From NCBI RefSeq assembly GCF_009754945.1, contig NZ_WPIN01000026.1, positions 44,025-108,024 of the forward strand: a stretch of DNA of 64,000 nucleotides. The letters are read 5' to 3'. Below the pieces are notes generated by a model. That model worked only from the letters and a program-made list of their open reading frames with translations. It was not told where the DNA came from and made no database searches. A program made the position numbers and the translations under genes. Positions 1 to 8,576 of the stretch are shown piece after piece. Each line of letters starts with the position of its first letter. Position 1 is the stretch's first letter. Source of the DNA: Spirosoma arboris. Its GTDB lineage: Bacteria; Bacteroidota; Bacteroidia; Cytophagales; Spirosomataceae.

Positions 1-1218
1 GACGAGAAGATCTACAATCCGAACGATCTCGAAAGCACGAAAGTCCCGAATAACGTAGACATTTGGCCAAACGTCTTGGCGGATATCAAAGCCGCTTATG
101 ATGTACTTCCTGCTAAACAGACGCAGGTGGGACGACCAACTAAGTGGGCAGCGGCAGCTACACTAGCCAAAGCTTATCTATTCCAGAAGAAATATGCCGA
201 AGCCAAACCCCTGCTCGAAGCGATTGTAGCAAGTGGTCAGTATAAGCTAATGGACAGATACCACGACAACTTCAAGGCGGTAACAAACAACAATGCCGAA
301 TCAATTTTTGAGGTTCAGTATTCAGTAAACGACGGCGCACCAAACGGTGAAAATGGTAACATTGGGTCAACTCTGAACTATCCGTATGGTGGCGGTGGCG
401 TAACAACTTGCTGCGGTTTCTTCCAGCCTTCACAGAACCTGGTAAATGCCTTCAAAACGGATGCGAATGGCTTGCCTCTCATCGATACCTTTAATGATGC
501 AGACGTAACCAGCGATCAGGGCATTGAAGCAACGGCTCCATTTACACCTTACGCCGGCCCAGTTGACCCACGCTTAGACTGGACAGTAGGCCGTCGGGGA
601 ATTCCCTATTTAGACTGGGGTGTACATACCGGAAAGCCTTATGTTCGGGATCAAGCCTATGGTGGACCTTTTTCGCCCAAAAAGCATGTCATGTATAAGT
701 CGGATGTGGGCACAAACACCTTTGCAGGCAACAATCGTCTGAATGCCAACAATTATCGCATAATTCGTTATGACCATGTACTGCTTTGGTTAGCCGAAAT
801 TGAGACGGAAATTGGTGATCTCAACAAAGCGCGTGGGTATGTCAACCAGGTTCGTCGGCGGGCAGCCAATCCAGATGGTTTCGTAAAAAATACAGATGGA
901 ACAGCCGCAGCCAATTATGTAATCAAAGAATATTCGACCGACTGGACCGATCAGGCTACAGCTCGAAAGGCTGTGCAGTTCGAAAGCCGGCTGGAGTTTG
1001 GTATGGAAGGCCATCGTCGGTTTGACCTCGTGCGCTGGGGCATCGCCGACCAAACGTTGAATACGTATTATCCTGCAGAAGCAAAAAAACGCTCGTACCT
1101 GAATGGGGTTAAGTTTATCAAAGGGCAGCACGAATATTTCCCCATCCCAATACAGGAGATTTTCAACAGTAAAAAAGATGGCAAAGAAACCCTGACACAG
1201 AATCCAGGATATAACTGA
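1..1218 (+). CDS. RagB/SusD-family nutrient-uptake outer membrane lipoprotein, 3' part
   Basis: The reading frame is open from the first base, so this is the C-terminal part (about 405 residues) of a gene that begins upstream of the window. SusD-like proteins are surface lipoproteins that bind glycans or other nutrients and cap a SusC-type TonB-dependent transporter in the outer membrane. Family marks seen here are the helical KAYLFQKKYAEA segment near the left edge, the FESRLEFGMEGHRRFDLVRW segment, the YFPIPIQEI segment and the ending TQNPGYN. A partner susC gene is expected upstream but is not visible. Two hairpins follow the stop codon. The substrate cannot be told from this fragment. Confidence 0.93.
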   Translation, partial: DEKIYNPNDLESTKVPNNVDIWPNVLADIKAAYDVLPAKQTQVGRPTKWAAAATLAKAYLFQKKYAEAKPLLEAIVASGQYKLMDRYHDNFKAVTNNNAESIFEVQYSVNDGAPNGENGNIGSTLNYPYGGGGVTTCCGFFQPSQNLVNAFKTDANGLPLIDTFNDADVTSDQGIEATAPFTPYAGPVDPRLDWTVGRRGIPYLDWGVHTGKPYVRDQAYGGPFSPKKHVMYKSDVGTNTFAGNNRLNANNYRIIRYDHVLLWLAEIETEIGDLNKARGYVNQVRRRAANPDGFVKNTDGTAAANYVIKEYSTDWTDQATARKAVQFESRLEFGMEGHRRFDLVRWGIADQTLNTYYPAEAKKRSYLNGVKFIKGQHEYFPIPIQEIFNSKKDGKETLTQNPGYN

Positions 1219-1263
1219 TTTACGAATTATACGGAGGCAAATGCCCTTGTAAACTCGTAAATC
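1217..1263. repeat. Imperfect inverted repeat of the TTTACGA word class
   Basis: Arms at about 1217-1231 and 1249-1263 pair with one mismatch and one gap. They are built on the word GATTTACGA. The element starts at the susD stop codon. The same word class forms the hairpin before the ftsE-like gene at 43651-43737. There is no T-run, so a simple terminator is unlikely. Confidence 0.5.
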
Positions 1264-1272
1264 ATAGTTTCT

Positions 1273-1323
1273 CAATAACGTGGTCAATAGACAACTTTTG
1301 CTTGTCTATTGACCACGTTATTG
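1273..1323 (+). terminator. Perfect 22-bp stem-loop after the susD-like gene
   Basis: Arms 1273-1294 and 1302-1323 are perfect reverse complements with a 7-nt loop (CTTTTGC). It lies between the susD-like gene and tsaE and is the probable transcription end of the sus operon. The T-run after it is weak. The arm contains GTCAATAG, a word shared with the hairpins at 20246-20321 and 57494-57554. Confidence 0.65.
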
Positions 1324-1380
1324 TTTGCCCAAATCAAGCTGTTCACTTCGTTTGCGTGAAGTGAGCGGCTTAAAAATCTG

Positions 1381-1388
1381 TATCTTTG
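1381..1388 (+). promoter_or_regulatory. Bacteroidota -7 promoter element before tsaE
   Basis: TATCTTTG matches the Bacteroidota -7 consensus TAnnTTTG and sits 23 nt before the tsaE start codon. A TTTG that could serve as -33 element (1351-1354) is spaced a little too far away, so only the -7 half is convincing. Confidence 0.55.
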
Positions 1389-1411
1389 CAGGCTAATACT
1401 GATACAAGCCT

Positions 1412-1831
1412 ATGACGCTGAATTTTGACCACATCGACGAACTTGATACAGTAGCTCACCAGCTACTCGCTGAAGGACGACAACGGCCGGTGTGGTTAAT
1501 TGACGGAGAGATGGGCGCGGGCAAAACCACACTCGTTAAAGCCCTTTGTCGAGCTTTAGGGGTTGTCAGTACGGTACACAGTCCAACGTTTTCAATTGTC
1601 AATGAATACACGACCCACGAAGGGCATTCCGTGTATCATTTCGATTGCTACCGGCTCCGAAACGAAGCGGAAGCACTGGATATCGGTATTGAGGAATATT
1701 TTGCTTCGGGCGATTATTGTTTTATCGAATGGCCCGAGCGAATTATGTCTCTTTGGCCTGCCATGTATTATCAGCTTCAACTATCGGCAGACATTGATGG
1801 GCACCGAATGATTGAAGCAGAAATAATTTAA
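1412..1831 (+). CDS. tsaE: tRNA threonylcarbamoyladenosine biosynthesis ATPase TsaE
   Basis: TsaE is the P-loop ATPase that works with TsaB and TsaD to place threonylcarbamoyl-adenosine at position 37 of ANN-reading tRNAs in the cytoplasm. The 139-residue product has the family's usual length. It shows Walker A GEMGAGKTT at residues 32-40, then the HSPTF segment near residue 57 and the FIEWPE segment near residue 105, both typical of TsaE. The ATG follows a good -7 promoter element by 23 nt. A large inverted repeat separates it from the alanine dehydrogenase gene downstream. Confidence 0.95.
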   Translation: MTLNFDHIDELDTVAHQLLAEGRQRPVWLIDGEMGAGKTTLVKALCRALGVVSTVHSPTFSIVNEYTTHEGHSVYHFDCYRLRNEAEALDIGIEEYFASGDYCFIEWPERIMSLWPAMYYQLQLSADIDGHRMIEAEII

Positions 1832-1832
1832 T

Positions 1833-1947
1833 GTTTCAAGTTTAACGTTTCAACCGGGCCGCTAATGCGGTTTCAGGTTTTCAGACGGTTATTTTACTGA
1901 AACATGGAACCGCACCGGCGGCCCGGTTGAAACATTGAACGCTGAAC
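1833..1947. repeat. Long start-proximal intergenic hairpin before ald
   Basis: Arms of about 51 nt (1833-1884 and 1897-1947) pair imperfectly around a 12-nt loop. The core GTTTCAACCGGGCCGC and its complement are exact. The right arm ends 8 nt before the ald ATG. The right arm contains CCGCACCGGCGG, also the core of the hairpin at 28503-28570. There is no T-run. Confidence 0.8.
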
Positions 1948-1955
1948 AACGAAAA

Positions 1956-3167
1956 ATGACTGGATTTGAGGAATTGGCCAAGCAAACGGCCCTGTATCCG
2001 AAAGAAGCTCCGCTGGCGGTAAAAACCAGCCGGAACGGCCTGCTTATTGGGTTACCCAAAGAAGTATCGCTTCAGGAAAATCGCATCGCGCTAACTCCCG
2101 AAGCCGTGGCTATTCTGGTTCGAAATGGCCACAATGTGATTGTGGAGACAAACGCGGGCGAGAAAGCCAAATTTCCCGATCATGAATATAGCGAGGCCGG
2201 TGCACAGATTGCTCAATCGCCCAAAGAAGTCTACGAGGCCAATCTCATTCTAAAAATTGAGCCACTTGTCGAGGATGAATTCGACCATATTCAATCGGGT
2301 AGCACGGTCATTTCGGCGCTGAATCTGCCGTCTCATGACAAGGCTTACTTCGAGAAAATGCTGAGTAAGAATTTGACCGCTTTTGGCTACGAATATATTG
2401 AAGATCAGAGCGGTGGCTTACCCGTTATTCGGTCAATGAGCGAGATTGCCGGTAGTACCGTTATGCTCATTGCGGGCGAATACCTAAGCAATGCCGATAA
2501 TGGTCGGGGTATTATTCTGGGTGGTATAACGGGCGTTCCACCAACAAAAGTCGTCATGCTCGGAGCCGGAACCGTAACCGAATACGCGATCCGCATGGCG
2601 CTTGGTATGGGTGCCGATGTAAAGGTATTCGATAAGCACCTGTACAAATTACAGCGACTCAAATATGCCGTTGGGCAACACGTGTACACCTCCATTATCG
2701 ATACCGATACCATGGCGGAAGCCATTCAACGGGCCGATGTTGTGATTGGTGCGATGCGGGCCGAAGATGGTCTTAGTCCGGTGGTTGTCACTGAAGAGAT
2801 GATCAGCCGAATGAAACCAGAATCGGTCATTATCGACGTATCGATTGATCAGGGTGGCAATTTCGAGACGTCACGCATGACGACCCACAAACAGCCCACA
2901 TACAAGCATATGGGCGTTATACACTACTGCGTTCCAAATATTGCCGCTCGCGTTGCTTATACGGCCAGTATGGCGCTCAGCAACATCTTTCTACCATTCC
3001 TACTCGAAACAGGAACCACTGGTGGTATTGAGCAGATGATGTACGCGAACCGTTGGTTTATGAAAGGTGTTTATACACATAAGGGAACGCTCACCAATGC
3101 CTATATCGCCCGCAAGTTCAACCTGCGGTTCAAGGATCTGGACCTTTTGCTGGCTGCCCGATTTTAA
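1956..3167 (+). CDS. ald: Alanine dehydrogenase (AlaDH/PNT family)
   Basis: This enzyme reversibly deaminates L-alanine to pyruvate and ammonia with NAD. Of the possible starts, ATG at 1956 is preferred over an in-frame TTG at 1935, which lies inside the hairpin arm; the product is then 403 residues. Visible family features are the N-terminal GLPKEVSLQENRIALTPEAV segment, the SGGLPVIRSMSEIAG segment, the nucleotide-binding GAGTVTEYA loop and the HYCVPNI segment. The third glycine of the usual GxGxxG loop is a threonine here. The family also includes transhydrogenase alpha subunits and lysine-pathway enzymes, so the substrate is inferred from overall similarity. Confidence 0.85.
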   Translation: MTGFEELAKQTALYPKEAPLAVKTSRNGLLIGLPKEVSLQENRIALTPEAVAILVRNGHNVIVETNAGEKAKFPDHEYSEAGAQIAQSPKEVYEANLILKIEPLVEDEFDHIQSGSTVISALNLPSHDKAYFEKMLSKNLTAFGYEYIEDQSGGLPVIRSMSEIAGSTVMLIAGEYLSNADNGRGIILGGITGVPPTKVVMLGAGTVTEYAIRMALGMGADVKVFDKHLYKLQRLKYAVGQHVYTSIIDTDTMAEAIQRADVVIGAMRAEDGLSPVVVTEEMISRMKPESVIIDVSIDQGGNFETSRMTTHKQPTYKHMGVIHYCVPNIAARVAYTASMALSNIFLPFLLETGTTGGIEQMMYANRWFMKGVYTHKGTLTNAYIARKFNLRFKDLDLLLAARF

Positions 3168-3187
3168 CATAGTTAGCAAGTTGGTAC

Positions 3188-3252
3188 GTTGTAAGTTGGT
3201 AAGTACTGACGCATTTATATTGCTTTCGCGTCAACACTTACCAACTTGCAAC
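3188..3252. repeat. Start-proximal intergenic hairpin, GTAAGT word class
   Basis: Arms 3188-3212 and 3228-3252 (25 nt) match at 22 positions around a 15-nt loop. The arms reiterate GTAAGTTGGTAAGT, and a further partial copy (AGCAAGTTGGTAC) precedes the left arm. The right arm ends 14 nt before the ATG at 3267. No T-run follows. Confidence 0.8.
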
Positions 3253-3266
3253 TTATCTACTACGTC

Positions 3267-3671
3267 ATGATTAACCATAGCAACGAAAATACCCTACTTG
3301 ACGACGCTAATTCCTACGATGTCAATAAACAATTGATGGGAACAATTTCGTCGGATTTTGTGAAGGTTGCCGATCAACTTAAAGAAGCGTCGTATCAGAT
3401 TCGCAAACGCGGCTTTTCAGAGTACCCGGTTTTTGTCGCTTCCCGTCGCGATGTACCCGTGGGACAGCTTCTTATTGGCGCTACGGAACTGGAGAATCAA
3501 TGGAATTATAAGGCCTCTTTTCTGGATGAGTTTATACAACGCGAACTCATCGGCGAGGACTCAATCGATTTGTGGAAAGAAAACTATAAAAAGCCCGATG
3601 AATATTGCTGTTTATTCGTCGTACACGGTGATTTCGCTGGCTTTGTGTACATTCCATATCCTGAAGATTAA
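3267..3671 (+). CDS. Conserved-type hypothetical protein, 134 aa
   Basis: I do not recognise this family. The predicted protein is soluble and acidic, with no signal peptide or membrane segment. It begins MINHSNENTLLDDANSYDV, has a central VFVASRRDVPVGQLL segment and ends CCLFVVHGDFAGFVYIPYPED. The start chosen is the ATG at 3267, because an upstream in-frame TTG at 3246 falls inside the hairpin arm. Codon use matches the neighbours, and a strong terminator follows the stop codon by 22 nt, so it looks like a genuine gene ending a transcript. It could be a small regulatory or structural protein; nothing more can be said. Confidence 0.75.
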   Translation: MINHSNENTLLDDANSYDVNKQLMGTISSDFVKVADQLKEASYQIRKRGFSEYPVFVASRRDVPVGQLLIGATELENQWNYKASFLDEFIQRELIGEDSIDLWKENYKKPDEYCCLFVVHGDFAGFVYIPYPED

Positions 3672-3693
3672 TCAGGATTTTCCCATGTTTTAC

Positions 3694-3728
3694 CAAGCCG
3701 AATCAACCCGATTCGGCTTGTCTTTTTT
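3694..3728 (+). terminator. Intrinsic terminator
   Basis: A perfect 11-bp stem (3694-3704 with 3710-3720, CAAGCCGAATC) with a 5-nt loop is followed by TCTTTTTT. It ends the transcript of the gene at 3267-3671. The stretch from here to gyrB is AT-rich and otherwise empty apart from the gyrB promoter element. Confidence 0.9.
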
Positions 3729-3950
3729 CAAGGCGCTAATAATACTTTTTCGGGAAATAGCTTTTCTAAAAATAAGCCCCTTAAATTCCATTTTACTGGG
3801 TTACTTCCAGTTAGAAAATACACCTGATAATCTAGCCTAAAAGGGCATCAAAACCAATAGAAAGCCACTAACTGTCCCACCGTCTGAGGATTATGTTTTT
3901 TTTTGTCATATTAAGTAAATCTTGACAAAAATGGATAGGAAAAGATGAAT

Positions 3951-3958
3951 TATTTTTG
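3951..3958 (+). promoter_or_regulatory. -7 promoter element upstream of gyrB
   Basis: TATTTTTG matches TAnnTTTG, 85 nt before the gyrB ATG. A TTGAC at 3922-3926 is a possible but poorly spaced upstream element. Confidence 0.45.
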
Positions 3959-4043
3959 TATTTTTACAATCTGTATAGACACATAAAAGCAGGCTATTTT
4001 TCAGGCCCGCACCAACAAATTTCAGACTCGCTCCTATTCTGAT

Positions 4044-6044
4044 ATGACCAACGAAATAATTGAAGCAGACGCCCCCGTTGAAACTGCGTTAGGCAACTAT
4101 GGTGCCGATAACATTCAGGTGTTAGAGGGTCTGGAAGCCGTTCGCAAACGTCCATCCATGTACATTGGTGACGTAGGTACACGTGGCCTGCACCACCTGA
4201 TCTGGGAAGTCGTCGATAACTCTATTGACGAAGCTCTGGCGGGTTATTGCGACAAGATTACGGTAACAATCAATCCAGATAATTCCATTACGGTACAGGA
4301 CAACGGTCGGGGTATTCCAACCGGTATCAATACCAAGATGGGCGTTTCGGCTCTGCAAATGGCGATGACCATGTTGCATGCTGGTGGTAAATTTGACAAA
4401 GACACCTATAAAGTATCGGGTGGTCTTCACGGCGTTGGCGTATCCTGCGTAAACGCCCTTTCGACCGATCTACGCGTAGAAGTTCATCGGGAAGGCAAAA
4501 TCTTTGAGCAGGAGTACAAAATAGGTATTCCTCTCTATGATGTACGTGTCATTGGCGATGCTAATGATACAGGTACACGGACACATTTCAAGCCGGATGG
4601 AAGTATTTTCACCGATACGATTTATAAATATGATACGATAGCAGGTCGTCTGCGTGAGTTAGCGTATTTGAACAAGGGCATCCATATTTTCCTGAACGAC
4701 CTGCGTGAGTTGGATGAAGCTGGAGAACCAGTGCGACATGATGATTTCTTTTCGCAAGGAGGTCTGGTTGAATTTGTCGAGTATCTCGATCAAACACGGC
4801 CTGCTCTTGATGGAATGAAACCTATTTACATGGAGAGCACCAAAGGCTCTACGCCTGTACAGGTTGCGCTGGTATACAATTATGAGGCTGGCGAAAATGT
4901 CCTGTCGTATGTCAATAATATCAATACTCACGAAGGTGGTACTCACGTACAAGGCTTTCGCTCAGCATTAACACGGGTATTGAAAAATTATGCCGATAAG
5001 AACCCCGGCGTACTACCTAAGAACTCAGGTAAGGTAGCGTTCAGTGGTGAAGATTTCCGTAAGGGCCTAACGGCGGTAATTTCAGTAAAAGTGGCTGAGC
5101 CTCAGTTTGAAGGACAGACCAAAACCAAATTAGGCAATCAGGATGTGGTAAGTGCTGTGAGCCAGGCAATGGCTGACCTACTCGAAACCTGGCTGGAGGA
5201 AAACCCAAAAACTGCCCAGGGTATCGTTAAAAAAGTGCTTGTGTCAGCTCAGGCGCGGATTGCAGCCGATCTGGCTTATAAACGCATTATGACCGAGCGC
5301 AAGGATTTCATGGGCGGCATGGGATTGCCCGGAAAACTAGCAGACTGCTCCGATACTGACCCGGAAAAATGTGAACTTTATCTCGTTGAGGGTGATTCGG
5401 CTGGCGGAACAGCCAAGCAAGGGCGCAACCGGGCATTTCAGGCTATTTTACCCTTGCGTGGTAAGATTCTGAACGTAGAAAAAGCCATGGAGCACAAGAT
5501 CTACGAGAATGAAGAAATTAAAAATATCTGGACAGCGTTGGGCATTCGGTTGGAGAAAAAAGACGATGAAACGGTGATGAATCTGGACAAGCTCCGGTAT
5601 CACAAAATCATTATCATGACCGATGCCGATGTAGATGGTAGCCACATCCGGACACTGATTCTGACGTTGTTCTACCGCAATATGAAAGCGCTCATCGATA
5701 ACGGTTATATATACATTGCTCAACCTCCTCTCTATCTGGTAAAAAAAGGGAAAGAGGAACGTTATTGCTGGACAGAAACTCAGCGCGAAGCAGCAGTGAA
5801 GGAATTAGCGGGTAGCGGTAAAGAAGAAAATGTAGGTGTACAGCGCTACAAAGGACTTGGAGAAATGAACGCCGAACAACTTTGGAGTACAACTATGAAC
5901 CCCGATACTCGAAGCCTGAAAGTCGTAACGGTTGAGTCGGCGGCCGATGCCGATCACGTTTTTTCAACGCTCATGGGCGATGAGGTAGCCCCCCGGCGCG
6001 AATTCATCGAACGAAATGCGAAATATGCCCGAGTGGATGTTTAA
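4044..6044 (+). CDS. gyrB: DNA gyrase subunit B
   Basis: GyrB is the ATPase subunit of type II topoisomerase that introduces negative supercoils together with GyrA. The 666-residue product has all expected parts in order: GHKL ATPase motifs (EVVDNSIDEALAGY near residue 55, GRGIPTG near 90, GGLHGVGVSCVNALS near 130), the transducer domain, the TOPRIM motifs LVEGDSAGG near 450 and DADVDGSHIRT near 530, and the C-terminal QRYKGLGEMN signature near 598. The length is in the compact range seen in Bacteroidota. ParE is a close relative, but the sequence pattern and length fit GyrB better. A -7 element lies 85 nt upstream and a terminator follows. Confidence 0.96.
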   Translation: MTNEIIEADAPVETALGNYGADNIQVLEGLEAVRKRPSMYIGDVGTRGLHHLIWEVVDNSIDEALAGYCDKITVTINPDNSITVQDNGRGIPTGINTKMGVSALQMAMTMLHAGGKFDKDTYKVSGGLHGVGVSCVNALSTDLRVEVHREGKIFEQEYKIGIPLYDVRVIGDANDTGTRTHFKPDGSIFTDTIYKYDTIAGRLRELAYLNKGIHIFLNDLRELDEAGEPVRHDDFFSQGGLVEFVEYLDQTRPALDGMKPIYMESTKGSTPVQVALVYNYEAGENVLSYVNNINTHEGGTHVQGFRSALTRVLKNYADKNPGVLPKNSGKVAFSGEDFRKGLTAVISVKVAEPQFEGQTKTKLGNQDVVSAVSQAMADLLETWLEENPKTAQGIVKKVLVSAQARIAADLAYKRIMTERKDFMGGMGLPGKLADCSDTDPEKCELYLVEGDSAGGTAKQGRNRAFQAILPLRGKILNVEKAMEHKIYENEEIKNIWTALGIRLEKKDDETVMNLDKLRYHKIIIMTDADVDGSHIRTLILTLFYRNMKALIDNGYIYIAQPPLYLVKKGKEERYCWTETQREAAVKELAGSGKEENVGVQRYKGLGEMNAEQLWSTTMNPDTRSLKVVTVESAADADHVFSTLMGDEVAPRREFIERNAKYARVDV

Positions 6045-6057
6045 CCGAATGATAACA

Positions 6058-6086
6058 TAAAGCGGGCTTTTTAGTCCGCTTTTTTG
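6058..6086 (+). terminator. Intrinsic terminator after gyrB
   Basis: A short stem (AGCGGG at 6061-6066 with TCCGCT at 6075-6080, one wobble) is followed by a T-run. It lies 14 nt after the gyrB stop codon and 20 nt before ppk1. Confidence 0.75.
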
Positions 6087-6105
6087 TTGTAATTCAAAGT
6101 TTGAA

Positions 6106-8454
6106 ATGAGTATGCGTTATTCCCTAAATTCAAACCGAACTATATTGGGCAACTTAGTTTCCCGGTTTACCCACCGCCAGGCAAGCTCTCCTGCTCAGGT
6201 AACTGATAAAATGGCAAAGGTTAGTGAAAAAGTAAGCAGCGTTATCGATCAGAGCGATTACCTCAGTCGTGATTTAAGCTGGCTCAAATTCAATGAGCGT
6301 GTTCTGGATCAGGCTCGTAGCCCGCATCGGACGCTTATGGAACGGCTGAAGTTCCTGGCAATTTCAGCGTCAAACCTCGACGAGTTTTTTATGATTCGCG
6401 TCGGGAGTTTGTACAACTATCTGGATTACCACAAACAGCGGGTCGACTACTCCGGGCTTCGTGAAGTGCCTTTTCGGAAGGCGTTATTTACCGCAGCACA
6501 TCAGCTTTGCCAGGACCAGCAAACTGTTTTTACAGAGCAATTGCTGCCACTGTTCATCGAAAATGGTCTTCAATTAGTTACGTACGACGATTTAAGCGCA
6601 AATGAGCGAATCGAAGCAACTGACTATTTCGATAAGGCAATTTACCCGACCCTGACACCTATGCTGTATGATTACACGCATACATTTCCGGTGCTGTTGG
6701 CAAAGGTTCTGATTTTTGGCGTAGTCACGCAAAGTCCTGATGGGATTGATTTGCAAAATCAGCGATCAGATGATGAAGATGATCGTCAACGCCTGTCGTT
6801 TGTACAGATACCAGCCAATCTGCCGCGCTTTTTATCGTTTGAGCGTGAGGATACCATCTTGTTTTTGCCTATTGAAGAAATCGTGCGGCAGAATATTAAA
6901 AAACTCTACCGCAATGTCGAAATTCTGTCAGTTAATCTGTTCCGCATTACGCGTAACGGCGATTTTACACTCGACGAAAACGATGATGATGAAGTCGATT
7001 TCATTGATGAAGTTCGGCAGAAAATTAAGAACCGGCGCTTGGGTCGTGTTACACGGGTTGAGGTAGAGACCTATGTTAATAGCGCGTCCAGAACAAACTC
7101 ACCCTGGATGCTCAATCTTCTCAAAAAGCGCTGGGAAATTGATGATCTGAACATTTTCGAATCGAATAATCTGCTAGATTTTTCTGCATTCTGGCAAATA
7201 ATTGGTAATCCAGAGTTTAAAGACGACATGCCCCGTCAGCACGTACCGGTACCTCCATTGGGTCTCGCTCGTGATAAAACGGACGATATTTTCGAGATCA
7301 TAAAGCAGCGTGATCTACTATTACACCATCCGTACAATAATTTTGAGCCCGTACTGCAACTGCTCGAACAATCGGCAGAAGATCCAAATGTACTGGCTAT
7401 CAAAATCACAGTATACAGGTTAGCAAAACGCTCCCGCATTACAGAAGCTCTGTTGAAAGCGGCTGAAAATGGGAAGCACGTATCGGTCTTATTTGAAGTA
7501 AAAGCACGTTTCGACGAAGAAAATAACATTCGTGAAGCGCAGCGGTTGCAGAAAGCTGGCTGCTTTGTAATTTATGGTATAAGCCGATTTAAAACGCATA
7601 CAAAACTTTTGTTAGTTGTGCGTAGTGAAGGTAGCCGGGTGGTACGCTATGCACATATGGCCACGGGCAATTATAATGAGGATACCTCAAAACTCTACAC
7701 CGATATTGGTCTGTTAACGACGAACGAGACCTACACGCACGATATCTCCGAGTTTTTCAATGTCATTACGGGTCATTCACTCCCAAACGAATACCAGTAC
7801 CTGATTACAGCCCCGCGCGATATGCGCGATCAGTTAGTACGATTAATCCGACTGGAAGCAGAAAACGCCAAACGTGACTTGCCAAGTGGTATTTGTATTA
7901 AGGTCAATTCATTGGAAGACAAGCTTGTTATTGACGAGTTATATAAAGCTTCTCAGGCTGGCGTACCTATTCGACTCATTGTACGAAGTATCTGTTGCCT
8001 GCGTCCCCACCGGGATGGCTTGAGCGAGCTTATAACTGTTCGGTCTATTGTGGGTGATTTCCTGGAGCACACGCGCATTTATTATTTCCATAACAACGGC
8101 GACCCAAAAGTATATAGCGGCAGCGCTGATGTAATGGTCCGCAGTTTTGACCGACGAATTGAATCGTTGTTTTATTTAGCAGACCCACGCGTAAAGCAAC
8201 AGGCCATTCTGATTCTGAAATATAACCTGCTCGACAACGTAAATGCCTATGAACTAAAGGAAGATGGTGATTTTAAGAAATGTGACGTACCTGATGGTAG
8301 TGAGCCATTCAATATACACCAGCGTTTTTTCGATGTGACTGAAAAAGAAGTGGTGGAAGCTCGTTTGTTCGATCCCGAAATTAAGCTAGCTGAAGTCGCC
8401 AAAATTGAAGAAGAATATCAGGAAGGAGCCGAACGAGCTATTGCTGATATTTGA
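6106..8454 (+). CDS. ppk1: Polyphosphate kinase 1
   Basis: PPK1 reversibly polymerises the gamma-phosphate of ATP into inorganic polyphosphate through a phosphohistidine intermediate. The 782-residue protein carries the N-terminal DYLSRDLSWLKFNERVLDQA segment near residue 50, the SASNLDEFFMIRVGSL segment, LFEVKARFDEENNIREA, and two histidines in HTKLLLVVR and RYAHMATGNYNE spaced 19 residues apart, matching the two essential histidines of the family. The C-terminal phospholipase-D-like domain contains VYSGSADVMVRSFDRRIE. The first 40 residues look poorly conserved, so translation could start at the ATG at 6112 or at a later ATG. No exopolyphosphatase gene is adjacent. Confidence 0.95.
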   Translation: MSMRYSLNSNRTILGNLVSRFTHRQASSPAQVTDKMAKVSEKVSSVIDQSDYLSRDLSWLKFNERVLDQARSPHRTLMERLKFLAISASNLDEFFMIRVGSLYNYLDYHKQRVDYSGLREVPFRKALFTAAHQLCQDQQTVFTEQLLPLFIENGLQLVTYDDLSANERIEATDYFDKAIYPTLTPMLYDYTHTFPVLLAKVLIFGVVTQSPDGIDLQNQRSDDEDDRQRLSFVQIPANLPRFLSFEREDTILFLPIEEIVRQNIKKLYRNVEILSVNLFRITRNGDFTLDENDDDEVDFIDEVRQKIKNRRLGRVTRVEVETYVNSASRTNSPWMLNLLKKRWEIDDLNIFESNNLLDFSAFWQIIGNPEFKDDMPRQHVPVPPLGLARDKTDDIFEIIKQRDLLLHHPYNNFEPVLQLLEQSAEDPNVLAIKITVYRLAKRSRITEALLKAAENGKHVSVLFEVKARFDEENNIREAQRLQKAGCFVIYGISRFKTHTKLLLVVRSEGSRVVRYAHMATGNYNEDTSKLYTDIGLLTTNETYTHDISEFFNVITGHSLPNEYQYLITAPRDMRDQLVRLIRLEAENAKRDLPSGICIKVNSLEDKLVIDELYKASQAGVPIRLIVRSICCLRPHRDGLSELITVRSIVGDFLEHTRIYYFHNNGDPKVYSGSADVMVRSFDRRIESLFYLADPRVKQQAILILKYNLLDNVNAYELKEDGDFKKCDVPDGSEPFNIHQRFFDVTEKEVVEARLFDPEIKLAEVAKIEEEYQEGAERAIADI

Positions 8455-8499
8455 TGATTTGCCGAATTTAGCCAATAAACCAAGTCATTAAGTCTTACG

Positions 8500-8536
8500 A
8501 TTAAATATACCTATTATGCCAATAAGTATATTTAAT
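8500..8536. promoter_or_regulatory. 16-bp inverted repeat just upstream of a -7 element (candidate operator)
   Basis: Arms 8500-8515 and 8521-8536 match at 15 of 16 positions around ATGCC. The element is very AT-rich and ends 11 nt before the -7 box at 8548, so it covers the expected -33 region of the downstream promoter. This placement suggests an operator; a terminator for ppk1 is the alternative, but there is no clean T-run. Confidence 0.5.
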
Positions 8537-8547
8537 TATTTATTTCG

Positions 8548-8555
8548 TACATTTG
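8548..8555 (+). promoter_or_regulatory. -7 promoter element of the Uma2-family gene
   Basis: TACATTTG fits TAnnTTTG exactly and lies 21 nt before the ATG at 8577. No good -33 TTTG is seen; that region is occupied by the inverted repeat at 8500-8536. Confidence 0.6.
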
Positions 8556-8576
8556 CCTCCTCAATAGTAATACGGC

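Noticed and set aside
1833..1947. Intrinsic terminator of tsaE
   Set aside because: The hairpin is far longer than a terminator, lacks a T-run and ends right at the next start codon.
3367..3840. 157-codon frame overlapping the small unknown gene
   Set aside because: It is a shadow in another frame of 3267-3671 that continues through a strong terminator into AT-rich DNA.
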